A stretch of 20,684 nt of DNA, taken from positions 1-20,684 of the forward strand of contig JBMNQI010000043.1 of NCBI GenBank assembly GCA_050944055.1, written 5' to 3'. The stretch comes from JBMNQI01 sp050944055 (GTDB lineage Bacteria > Bacillota > Clostridia > Oscillospirales > Oscillospiraceae). Positions 15,183-20,684 of this stretch are shown here, one piece after another. The notes beneath the pieces are model-generated. The model was not told the origin of the DNA and did no database searches. It saw only the letters and a program-made list of their open reading frames with translations. The stretch's first letter is position 1, and each line of letters opens with the position of its first letter. Both the position numbers and the translations under genes were made by a program.

Positions 15183-15211
15183 ATTATACCGCCTGCGGGC
15201 AGAAAAGGCAA
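15183..15211 (-). promoter_or_regulatory. Sigma-A promoter of pcrA
   Basis: On the minus strand TTGCCT (15206-15211) and a perfect TATAAT (15183-15188) are 17 bp apart, about 39 bp upstream of the pcrA start. It stands back to back with the plus-strand btu promoter; the two -35 boxes are 25 bp apart. Confidence 0.65.
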
Positions 15212-15236
15212 ATAGTCATTTTCCCGCCATTCGCTA

Positions 15237-15265
15237 TTGAATTCCACCGTTTTTCGTGCTATAAT
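15237..15265 (+). promoter_or_regulatory. Sigma-A promoter of the riboswitch-btu operon
   Basis: TTGAAT at 15237-15242 and a perfect TATAAT at 15260-15265 are 17 bp apart. A start near 15272 gives a leader of about 325 nt that contains the cobalamin riboswitch. The first transcribed bases can form a hairpin pairing CTGCGGC with GCCGCAG (about 15273-15296). Confidence 0.7.
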
Positions 15266-15315
15266 TCAAATGCTGCGGCCGGAAAGCAGCCGCAGTACTA
15301 ATTAAAATAGAACAA

Positions 15316-15484
15316 CATGTGTTTCGCGCGACGCGCCGGTATCTTCTGATACCGAGGGAATCGGATGAAATTTCCGAACTATCCCAGTAACCGTGAAGCT
15401 GACGAAAGGGCATTGTGCCACTGTCTTTATGATGGGAAGGCGCCCCGTTAGGATGAAGCAAAGTCGGTAGACCTGTCTCACATG
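15316..15484 (+). promoter_or_regulatory. Cobalamin (AdoCbl) riboswitch aptamer
   Basis: The leader contains the conserved core of RF00174. GGGAA with a TGAAA hairpin loop lies at 15356-15375, GTAACCG at 15387-15393, GCCACTG at 15417-15423, GGGAAGG at 15434-15440, GATGA near 15452, and the B12 box AGTCGGTAGACCTGTCT at 15462-15478. Closing helix P1 can form between CATGTG (15316-15321) and CACATG (15479-15484). A peripheral hairpin pairs GGTATC with GATACC. A hairpin near 15484-15513 with loop CTGGGG could be the kissing P13. The element controls the importer genes that follow. The 15145-15596 stretch holds no gene; promoters and this element fill it. Confidence 0.92.
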
Positions 15485-15540
15485 GACGTCTCCTGGGGTT
15501 GAGAGTTTCCGTCTGTTTTTGTCTTCTTATGCAGATTGAT

Positions 15541-15566
15541 GCCCGGCCTCAGGCCGGGCGTTTTTA
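15541..15566 (+). terminator. Riboswitch expression-platform terminator
   Basis: A perfect stem of GCCCGGCC and GGCCGGGC around a 3-nt loop is followed by G and TTTTT (15561-15565). It lies after the cobalamin aptamer and 31 nt before btuF, so it most likely ends transcription when cobalamin is bound. I could not identify the competing antiterminator with confidence. Confidence 0.85.
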
Positions 15567-15596
15567 TTGTTCAGTAAGAGGAAAGAAGGTTTTATA

Positions 15597-16553
15597 ATGA
15601 GAAAACTGCTTTCACTGCTGCTGGCATTGCTTATGCCGGCGCTCTTCCTCTGCGGCTGCGGTACTGGCGATACCAAAGATGCTAACAATCCCGCCGGTTT
15701 GTCGGGCGGGCAGGCGGGCGGGTTAACCATAACGGACATGACGGGCAGAACAGTCGAGCTCTCCGGCCCCGCCGGGCGCATTGTCGCGCTGATGCCTGCT
15801 GACTGTGAGATACTCTGCGCGCTCGGCGCGGGCGGCTTAATCGTCGGGCGCGGAGAATACTGCCAGTATCCTGAGGAACTGCTCGGTATACCCGAGGTTG
15901 CCTCCGGCGGAGAGACGAACATCGAGCAGATAATCGCGCTTGAGCCCGACGTCGTGGTGATGAGCAAAATGGCGCAGACCGTCGAGCATGTGGCGGCGTT
16001 GGAAAAAGCCGGCATAAGATGCGTGGTCAGCGACGCTCAGGATATTGAGGGTGTATACTCGGCGATAACTATGCTCGGCGAGCTGACAGGGAAGGCTTCC
16101 CGCGCAGAGTCGCTTGTCGCCGATATGCGCTCGTCATTTGACGCCATTATCTCCAAATCTGATTCTAGCGGCACAAAAACGGTTTATTTTGAGGTATCGC
16201 CGCTTGAATGGGGGCTTTGGACCGCCGGGAGAGGGACGTTTATGGACGAGATTGCCAGTCTTCTCGGCGTCCAAAACGCGTTTTCCGACGTCGAGGGCTG
16301 GGCCGAGATATCAGAGGAACAGGTGATTGAGCGGGACCCGGATTACATCGTGACAGTCGCCATGTACCTCGGCGAGGGCGAGACGCCGGTGGAGGAGATC
16401 ATGGGCCGCGAGGGCTGGCAGAACCTCAAAGCCGTAAAAAACGGGGCCGTCCTCAACGTCGATTCAAACGAAATATCGCTTCCCGGCCCGCGGCTTGTAA
16501 ACGCAGCGGAGGCTTTGTTCGAGTTTTTCAGCGGCGTTTCGGCGTCTGAGTAA
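15597..16553 (+). CDS. btuF: Cobalamin-type ABC transporter substrate-binding lipoprotein (BtuF-like)
   Basis: This 318-residue lipoprotein has signal peptide MRKLLSLLLALLMPALF and lipobox LCGC with Cys21. The mature part is a two-lobe, helix-backbone binding protein: ITDMTGRTVEL and RIVALMPADCEILCALGAG near 45-70, EPDVVVMSK near 125, and the C-terminal lobe ending in LPGPRLVNAAEALF. Family members bind cobalamin or ferric siderophores; the cobalamin riboswitch upstream argues for a corrinoid. I chose ATG 15597 over an upstream TTG at 15567 because GGAAAGAAGG lies 7 nt before it and the signal peptide starts there. btuC begins at its stop codon. The exact corrinoid is not shown by the sequence. 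Confidence 0.9.
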   Translation: MRKLLSLLLALLMPALFLCGCGTGDTKDANNPAGLSGGQAGGLTITDMTGRTVELSGPAGRIVALMPADCEILCALGAGGLIVGRGEYCQYPEELLGIPEVASGGETNIEQIIALEPDVVVMSKMAQTVEHVAALEKAGIRCVVSDAQDIEGVYSAITMLGELTGKASRAESLVADMRSSFDAIISKSDSSGTKTVYFEVSPLEWGLWTAGRGTFMDEIASLLGVQNAFSDVEGWAEISEEQVIERDPDYIVTVAMYLGEGETPVEEIMGREGWQNLKAVKNGAVLNVDSNEISLPGPRLVNAAEALFEFFSGVSASE

Positions 16554-17584
16554 TGAGGCGGAGATATATGAAATCACGTTCCGAGAGCTTCCGCCTCTCT
16601 GAATATATCGTTTTTTCAGTCCTGACGATTGCGTTTTTCCTGCTCTGCGTATGTCTGGGCAGCGTGAGCATCCCGCTAAACGAGGTTTTTTCGGCCCTTC
16701 TGGGGCGGGGACAGATTTCTGAATCGGCGCGTTCGATTATCCTCTCCTCGCGCATACCGCGCGTGCTTACGGCCGCGCTGAGCGGGGCCTCGCTCTCGCT
16801 GTGCGGCGGCGCGATGCAGGGGCTTTTGAGAAACCCTCTGGCTGACGGCACTACACTTGGCGTCACATCCGGGGCGTCGCTCGGCGCGGTGCTGTCGATA
16901 GCATTCGGTTCGAGACTGACGGTCTTTTCCTATTCCACAGTCGCGCTTGCTATGCTCTTCGCCTTCTTTTCCCTGCTGCTTATACTCGTGCTGGCTTACA
17001 AGCTCGACTGCTCCCTGTCTACGAACACCATAATACTTGTGGGCATAATTTTTTCGATGTTCGCCAACAGCATTATAAGCCTTGTAGTTACCTTCGCGGG
17101 CAACAGGGTGCGCAGCATAGTATTCTGGACAATGGGCTCTTTGTCGGGTACGGGTTACGAAAACGCCCTGGCCCTGCTGGCAGCATTGGTTATATGCGGC
17201 TTTTTCCTTTTCGGTTCGTCGCGCGAGCTCAACGCCTTTGCCGTCGGCGAGGATAACGCCCGCAATGTCGGAGTCGACATCAAACGAGTTAAGCTGCGCG
17301 TGCTTATATTCACCGCGGCGCTCATAGGTACCTGCGTATCCATCGGCGGAACGATCGGCTTTGTCGGCCTGGTTATACCTCATATAGCCCGCATGCTCGT
17401 CGGGCCCAACCACAGGCGGCTGCTCCCGGCCTGCGTTTTCGCCGGGGCTGTATTTCTGATGCTTGCGGACCTAATAAGCAGGACAATACTAAGCCCGCTG
17501 GAGCTCCCCATAGGCGTGGTGACATCGCTTATCGGCTCCGTTGTTTTTGTCGTAGTATTCTACCGTCAGCGAAAGGCCGTGTGA
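16553..17584 (+). CDS. btuC: Cobalamin-type ABC transporter permease (BtuC/FecCD family)
   Basis: This 343-residue protein is a FecCD-family permease with about nine or ten hydrophobic spans. It shows RIPRVLTAALSGASLSLCGG near 64, MQGLLRNPLADGTTLGVTSG near 88, and the ATPase-coupling region with GFVGLVIPHIARMLVG near 272. It would form the membrane pore dimer for the BtuF-bound substrate. The ATG at 16553 shares one base with the btuF stop (TAATG). A second ATG at 16568 has GGCGGAG 4 nt upstream and is an equally good start, which would shorten the protein by five residues. It is part of the riboswitch-controlled operon. Confidence 0.93.
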   Translation: MRRRYMKSRSESFRLSEYIVFSVLTIAFFLLCVCLGSVSIPLNEVFSALLGRGQISESARSIILSSRIPRVLTAALSGASLSLCGGAMQGLLRNPLADGTTLGVTSGASLGAVLSIAFGSRLTVFSYSTVALAMLFAFFSLLLILVLAYKLDCSLSTNTIILVGIIFSMFANSIISLVVTFAGNRVRSIVFWTMGSLSGTGYENALALLAALVICGFFLFGSSRELNAFAVGEDNARNVGVDIKRVKLRVLIFTAALIGTCVSIGGTIGFVGLVIPHIARMLVGPNHRRLLPACVFAGAVFLMLADLISRTILSPLELPIGVVTSLIGSVVFVVVFYRQRKAV

Positions 17585-17585
17585 A

Positions 17586-18344
17586 ATGCTGGAAGTCAAA
17601 GAGCTTACCGTCCGAAAAGGCGGACGTACAATAGTTGACAGAGTCAGCTTCAGTGTCGGCGAGGGCGAGTGGCTTATGCTCGTAGGCCCCAACGGCGCGG
17701 GGAAAAGCACGATAGTCTCCGCCATATCCCAGGGCGTACCCTATACGGGACAGATTTTGCTGGGAGGGCGGGACGCTTCATGTATTGTTCCGTACGAGCG
17801 CGCCCGCCTGATGGGTGTGCTGACGCAGCTAAACAGCGTCAGCTATTCTTTTACAGTGGAGGAAGTTGTGAGCCTCGGGCGCTACGCCCGGTCCAAAGGC
17901 CCTCTCTCAGGCCGCTCTTCAGACGACGGCGAGATGATATCCCGCGCTCTCAAACTTACCGGAATGGAGGAGCTGCGCGGGCAAAACGTGCTTACGCTCT
18001 CCGGCGGCGAGCTCCAGCGCGCCTTCCTCGCCCAGATCTTCGCCCAGGACCCGCAGCTCCTGGTACTGGACGAGCCTGCGAACCACCTCGACCTTGTCTA
18101 CCAGAAGCAGGTCTTCGCACTTGTGAAGCAGTGGCTTTCCGAGCCGGGGCGGGCCGTGCTGTCCGTTGTCCATGACCTCAGTCTCGCGCTGGCCTACGGT
18201 ACGCACGCTCTGCTGCTTAACAGGGGGCGTGTCTCCGGTCTGGGGCCGGCCTCGGAAACGCTCACGCCGGAGGCTCTCAGGTCTGTTTATGATATGGACG
18301 TATATGAATGGATGAGAGGTCTTCTGGAACAGTGGGAAAGATAA
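17586..18344 (+). CDS. btuD: Cobalamin-type ABC transporter ATPase (BtuD/FecE family)
   Basis: This 252-residue ATPase has Walker A GPNGAGKST (34-42), Q-loop near 81, signature LSGGELQRAF (138-147), Walker B LLVLDEP with Asp162 and Glu163, D-loop NHLDL, and switch His196. The domain order and length match BtuD/FecE/FepC. It powers import through BtuC at the inner face of the membrane. The ATG begins 1 nt after the btuC stop, so translation is probably coupled. A strong bidirectional terminator follows. Substrate class rests on the riboswitch, not on the ATPase itself. Confidence 0.93.
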   Translation: MLEVKELTVRKGGRTIVDRVSFSVGEGEWLMLVGPNGAGKSTIVSAISQGVPYTGQILLGGRDASCIVPYERARLMGVLTQLNSVSYSFTVEEVVSLGRYARSKGPLSGRSSDDGEMISRALKLTGMEELRGQNVLTLSGGELQRAFLAQIFAQDPQLLVLDEPANHLDLVYQKQVFALVKQWLSEPGRAVLSVVHDLSLALAYGTHALLLNRGRVSGLGPASETLTPEALRSVYDMDVYEWMRGLLEQWER

Positions 18345-18349
18345 AACAG

Positions 18350-18381
18350 ACGGACGGCTGACGCCGCCCGTCCGTTTTTTT
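18350..18381. terminator. Bidirectional intrinsic terminator between btuD and the thiolase gene
   Basis: An 8-bp perfect stem of ACGGACGG and CCGTCCGT (10-nt loop) is followed by a T-run at 18375-18381. On the minus strand the stem is followed by CTGTTTT, so it can also end the thiolase transcript. It lies between convergent genes, 5 nt after the btuD stop. Confidence 0.88.
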
Positions 18382-18394
18382 ATACAGGCCTTCT

Positions 18395-19561
18395 CTATAT
18401 TGTCATTATCGCCATGAAGCCGGCCTCCGGGCCCGGGCGGCCCACAGAGCCTCCGACCATCTCGGCCATGCCGCATTTTCGAACCGGGATCTGGACCTCC
18501 GCCGGAGCCTGGCCGCGGAGCTGGCGCACTACGTCGCAGACAACCCTGGCGCCGGACGCTCCCAGCGGGTGTCCGAGTGACAACAGGCCTCCGGAGAGGT
18601 TGACCGGGCAGCGGCCGCCCATCTCCACGACTCCGTCTCTGATCAGCTTGGAGGTTTCGCCGGGAGGGCAGAGCAGCAGGTTTTCGTATGTAATAAGCTC
18701 TTCGGGCGAATACGCGTCGTGCAGCTCGATGATGTTCAGATCCTCGGGGCCGCAGCCGGAATTCTCATAAGCCAGTTTTGAGAGGAGCTTTAGGTTGGGG
18801 AATCTCTGCGCGGGATCGTCGTCGTAGGTACTGAAGCAGCCGGAGACAAGCTCCGCGGTCTCCATTTTGACCGGGTTGTTTGTGTACTGATAGGCGATCT
18901 CCTTTGTGCACATAATGACCGCGGCGGCGCCGTCGGACATTGGGCAGCACATGAGCTTTGTTATAGGGCTTGCGATGACCTCGGAGTTTACGATCTCCTC
19001 CAGGCTTAATTCCTTGCGGTAGTGGGCATAGGGATTGTATAATGCGGCCTTATGGTTCTTGTAGGCCGCGTAGGCAAGCTCCTCCATCGTATGGCCGCGC
19101 AGCTGCATCAGCGCCTGGGCAGCCATGGCCATGTTCCCTATGGCCGGCATCCCGATAAGGTCGAGGAAGTTGCCCTTCGCCGTCGGCACAAGCTTGCCCG
19201 CTATCGGGCTTGTGGAGAGCGATTCGACGCCCATTGCTATTCCGACGTCGTAAAGACCCGTGGCTATATCCCGCCAAAGCCCGCGCACGGCGGCTCCGCC
19301 CGTGGCGCAGGCGTTTTCGACGTTCATGCACTCAATGGAGTGGACTCCGAAGCTCTTTAATACGGCCTGGGCCGTTGTGCTGGCCTGCTCTATGCGGCCT
19401 GCCCATGCCACCTGGAACTTGCGCGGGTCTATGCCGGCGTCCTTTATCGCGGCCCCGCAGGCCTGGACTCCGAGCTCAATGGCAGAAAACTGCGGCTGCT
19501 TAGTGAATTTAGTCTGGCCGATACCGATTACGTATACGTCTCTAAGTCCGTCTTTTTTCAT
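18395..19561 (-). CDS. Thiolase-superfamily protein (SCP-x/lipid-transfer-protein type)
   Basis: This 388-residue protein has the thiolase fold. The nucleophile region is MNVENACATGGAAV with Cys85; ELHDAYSPEEL and SLGHPLGASGARV (His331) form the other active-site loops, and KCGMAEM (Cys363) lies where the second catalytic Cys is expected. The first half is typical of the SCP2-thiolase/acetyl-CoA acetyltransferase group rather than of biosynthetic AtoB. Such enzymes make or cleave beta-ketoacyl-CoA; some DUF35-partnered relatives act in HMG-CoA synthesis or as aldolases. ATG at 19559-19561 with GGGAGGG upstream. It follows the DUF35 gene by 13 bp, so the two products probably form one complex. 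Substrate unknown. Confidence 0.88.
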   Translation of the reverse strand: MKKDGLRDVYVIGIGQTKFTKQPQFSAIELGVQACGAAIKDAGIDPRKFQVAWAGRIEQASTTAQAVLKSFGVHSIECMNVENACATGGAAVRGLWRDIATGLYDVGIAMGVESLSTSPIAGKLVPTAKGNFLDLIGMPAIGNMAMAAQALMQLRGHTMEELAYAAYKNHKAALYNPYAHYRKELSLEEIVNSEVIASPITKLMCCPMSDGAAAVIMCTKEIAYQYTNNPVKMETAELVSGCFSTYDDDPAQRFPNLKLLSKLAYENSGCGPEDLNIIELHDAYSPEELITYENLLLCPPGETSKLIRDGVVEMGGRCPVNLSGGLLSLGHPLGASGARVVCDVVRQLRGQAPAEVQIPVRKCGMAEMVGGSVGRPGPEAGFMAIMTI

Positions 19562-19574
19562 GTCATACCCTCCC

Positions 19575-19991
19575 TTATTCCAAGACCTTGAACTTGTAGC
19601 CTATGTATTCCTTGCCGTCCTCGGTCCAGAGCGTGTCGACTATCGTTTCGACCTTTGCGCCTATCTTGAACTCACGCAGCTTTTCAAGCTTTGCCGGGTC
19701 TTTAGGCACAAGCTGCCCGTAAACCACGAGCCGCTCCTCCGGGAAATTAACCTGAGCAAGGCAGTGGGGCGCGGGGTATGCGTTGACCTTACGGTAAAAA
19801 ACGGTAAACGTGCGGATTGAACCGTACTTTGGCAGCAGGACCTCCTCAAGATCCTCGGAAAGGCAGGCGTTGCACACGGGCTCCGCGGGGAAGAAGGTTT
19901 TGCCGCACTTCTTGCAGCGGACAAAATAGGGCCACGGCCCGTCCGGCGTTTCTTTCAGGATGCCGTTCATAAAGAACACTTTTTCTGCCAT
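19575..19991 (-). CDS. DUF35 zinc-ribbon/OB-fold protein, thiolase partner
   Basis: This 138-residue protein has an N-terminal zinc ribbon with Cys26, Cys29, Cys40 and Cys43 (CKKCG, then CNAC) followed by an OB-fold (about 55-138) with IRTFTVFYRKVNAY and LVVYGQLV. That is the DUF35 (ChsH2-like) layout. In known systems DUF35 proteins bind acyl-CoA and hold thiolase-fold partners together, as in archaeal HMG-CoA synthase complexes and the Ltp2-ChsH2 aldolase. The ATG at 19989-19991 has AAAGGAGAG upstream. No convincing promoter is visible in the 49-bp gap before it, so transcription may come from the gene upstream. Confidence 0.9.
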   Translation of the reverse strand: MAEKVFFMNGILKETPDGPWPYFVRCKKCGKTFFPAEPVCNACLSEDLEEVLLPKYGSIRTFTVFYRKVNAYPAPHCLAQVNFPEERLVVYGQLVPKDPAKLEKLREFKIGAKVETIVDTLWTEDGKEYIGYKFKVLE

Positions 19992-20040
19992 TTGGCTTTC
20001 TCTCCTTTTATATATGTGTTTGCTTTAATAACTAAGTAAA

Positions 20041-20684
20041 TCATTTTATCTTTACCGTCACCGTGTTATACTCCATCACTCCGACGCTGCCCTTTTCGTT
20101 GCTGATAAAGCACATCCGGCAGCCGTTATAATCAAGGCAAAGCAGATAGCACTGATCCATCTCGCTGTATTCGACTGTCGCGCTCGTATTGAATATCTTT
20201 TCGATTTCATCCTTTGTTATCGTGCCCTTCGCGCCGACAATAAACTTGTCGGGACCTGTGAAGCTTACAAGGTTTGCCTGGGAATCGGCGTGAGGCTCTC
20301 CCGAGCCGTCGTCCACAAGGCCTCCGCCCTTATAGCCGTAGAAAAAGTCTGCGGGACAGCCCGGATATGTGATTAACCATCCGCGTTCCGTGTATTTCGA
20401 GGCGTATCCCCCGTATTTTTCCTCGAGCTGCGAGTGGTCGTACGTTGTAACCGCATCCAGAAGCCCCGTATCAACATACCCGCCGTGAGGCAGTGTCGGC
20501 GTCGGGCTTGGCGTCGGGCTGGGGCTCGGGCTCGGGCTCGGACTGGGACTCGGGCTCGGACTGGGGCTGGGACTCGGGCTTGGGCTCGGGCCCGGGCCGA
20601 TATCCGGGCTCTCAATTGTATCTTCCTTGACGTAGCGGAGCCTGTCTTCAAGCTCGTCCATGAGCTTGTTTATGTATTCTCTGT
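20041..20684 (-). CDS. Protein of unknown function with Pro-Ser repeat linker, 5' part outside window
   Basis: The frame stays open to the right edge of the window. The first internal ATG (20661) lacks a ribosome site and is preceded in frame by codons for REYINKL, so the gene very likely starts outside. The visible part has a charged, helical-looking segment (LMDELEDRLRYVKED), then a Pro-Ser and Pro-Thr repeat of about 35 residues, then a C-terminal domain of about 145 residues with many Tyr and Gly and three or four Cys (YLLCLDYNGCRMCF). I do not recognise this domain. Pro-Ser linkers of this kind join domains on exported or wall-anchored proteins, which hints at an extracytoplasmic C-terminal domain. 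It lies 49 bp upstream of the DUF35 gene. No function can be given. Confidence 0.75.
   Translation of the reverse strand, partial: REYINKLMDELEDRLRYVKEDTIESPDIGPGPSPSPSPSPSPSPSPSPSPSPSPSPTPSPTPTLPHGGYVDTGLLDAVTTYDHSQLEEKYGGYASKYTERGWLITYPGCPADFFYGYKGGGLVDDGSGEPHADSQANLVSFTGPDKFIVGAKGTITKDEIEKIFNTSATVEYSEMDQCYLLCLDYNGCRMCFISNEKGSVGVMEYNTVTVKIK
20494..20598 (-). repeat. Short tandem repeat coding for (Pro-Ser)n
   Basis: A GC-rich run of about 105 bp built from 6-bp units (CCnAGC or CCnAGT on the coding strand) codes for alternating Pro and Ser, ending in Pro-Thr pairs. Third positions vary among the units, so the protein repeat is more regular than the DNA repeat. Confidence 0.85.

Noticed and set aside
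15234..15461. A 75-codon minus-strand frame across the riboswitch
   Set aside because: It lies over the cobalamin aptamer and the back-to-back promoters, and has no convincing ribosome site.
20494..20598. CRISPR-like array
   Set aside because: The repeat units are 6 bp without spacers and stay in frame as Pro-Ser codons.

Overview
The window looks like a chromosomal segment from an anaerobic, moderately GC-rich Firmicute, most likely a clostridial (Oscillospirales-like) gut bacterium. The evidence is a class 1B PyrD with its PyrK partner, a CarD-ispD-ispF cluster, a DUF3343 plus cysteine desulfurase pair, a BioY transporter, strong Shine-Dalgarno sites before nearly every gene, and an acidic insert in PcrA of a kind I recall from this group. 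The taxonomic call is inference. Most genes lie on the minus strand.

Left part (1-7443). A cysteine desulfurase-family gene cut by the left edge sits downstream of a small DUF3343 gene. The biotin transporter gene bioY faces the other way and ends in a bidirectional terminator. Next, on the minus strand, comes an accessory group: a LysR-type regulator, then a sugar-type lipoprotein substrate-binding protein with no permease or ATPase nearby, then an Old Yellow Enzyme/2-enoate reductase-like flavoprotein with an Fe-S motif. A perfect 16-bp-arm palindrome lies just upstream of a good promoter for the binding protein, where a LysR operator would be expected. The LysR gene follows carD-ispD-ispF by 13 bp and may be read from that operon's promoter.

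Centre (7444-15211). A compact pyrimidine operon (pyrB-pyrC-pyrK-pyrD-pyrF-pyrE) encodes five of the six steps to UMP; only carbamoyl-phosphate synthetase is missing. It has its own promoter just after pcrA. The predicted leader is about 21 nt, too short for a PyrR attenuator, but the predicted start sequence is AATTTG, as in the UTP-sensitive E. coli pyrBI promoter. pcrA encodes a UvrD-like helicase and has its own promoter.

Right part (15237-20684). A plus-strand promoter leads into an AdoCbl (cobalamin) riboswitch with an intrinsic terminator, followed by a complete BtuF-BtuC-BtuD-type ABC importer. A bidirectional terminator separates this from a minus-strand pair encoding a DUF35 zinc-ribbon/OB protein and a thiolase-superfamily enzyme. 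The right edge cuts an unrecognised protein with a long Pro-Ser repeat linker.

The most interesting items are the orphan binding protein/enoate reductase/LysR group with its palindrome, and the possible nucleotide-sensing start site of the pyr operon. I saw no tRNA, rRNA, CRISPR array, transposase or prophage gene.
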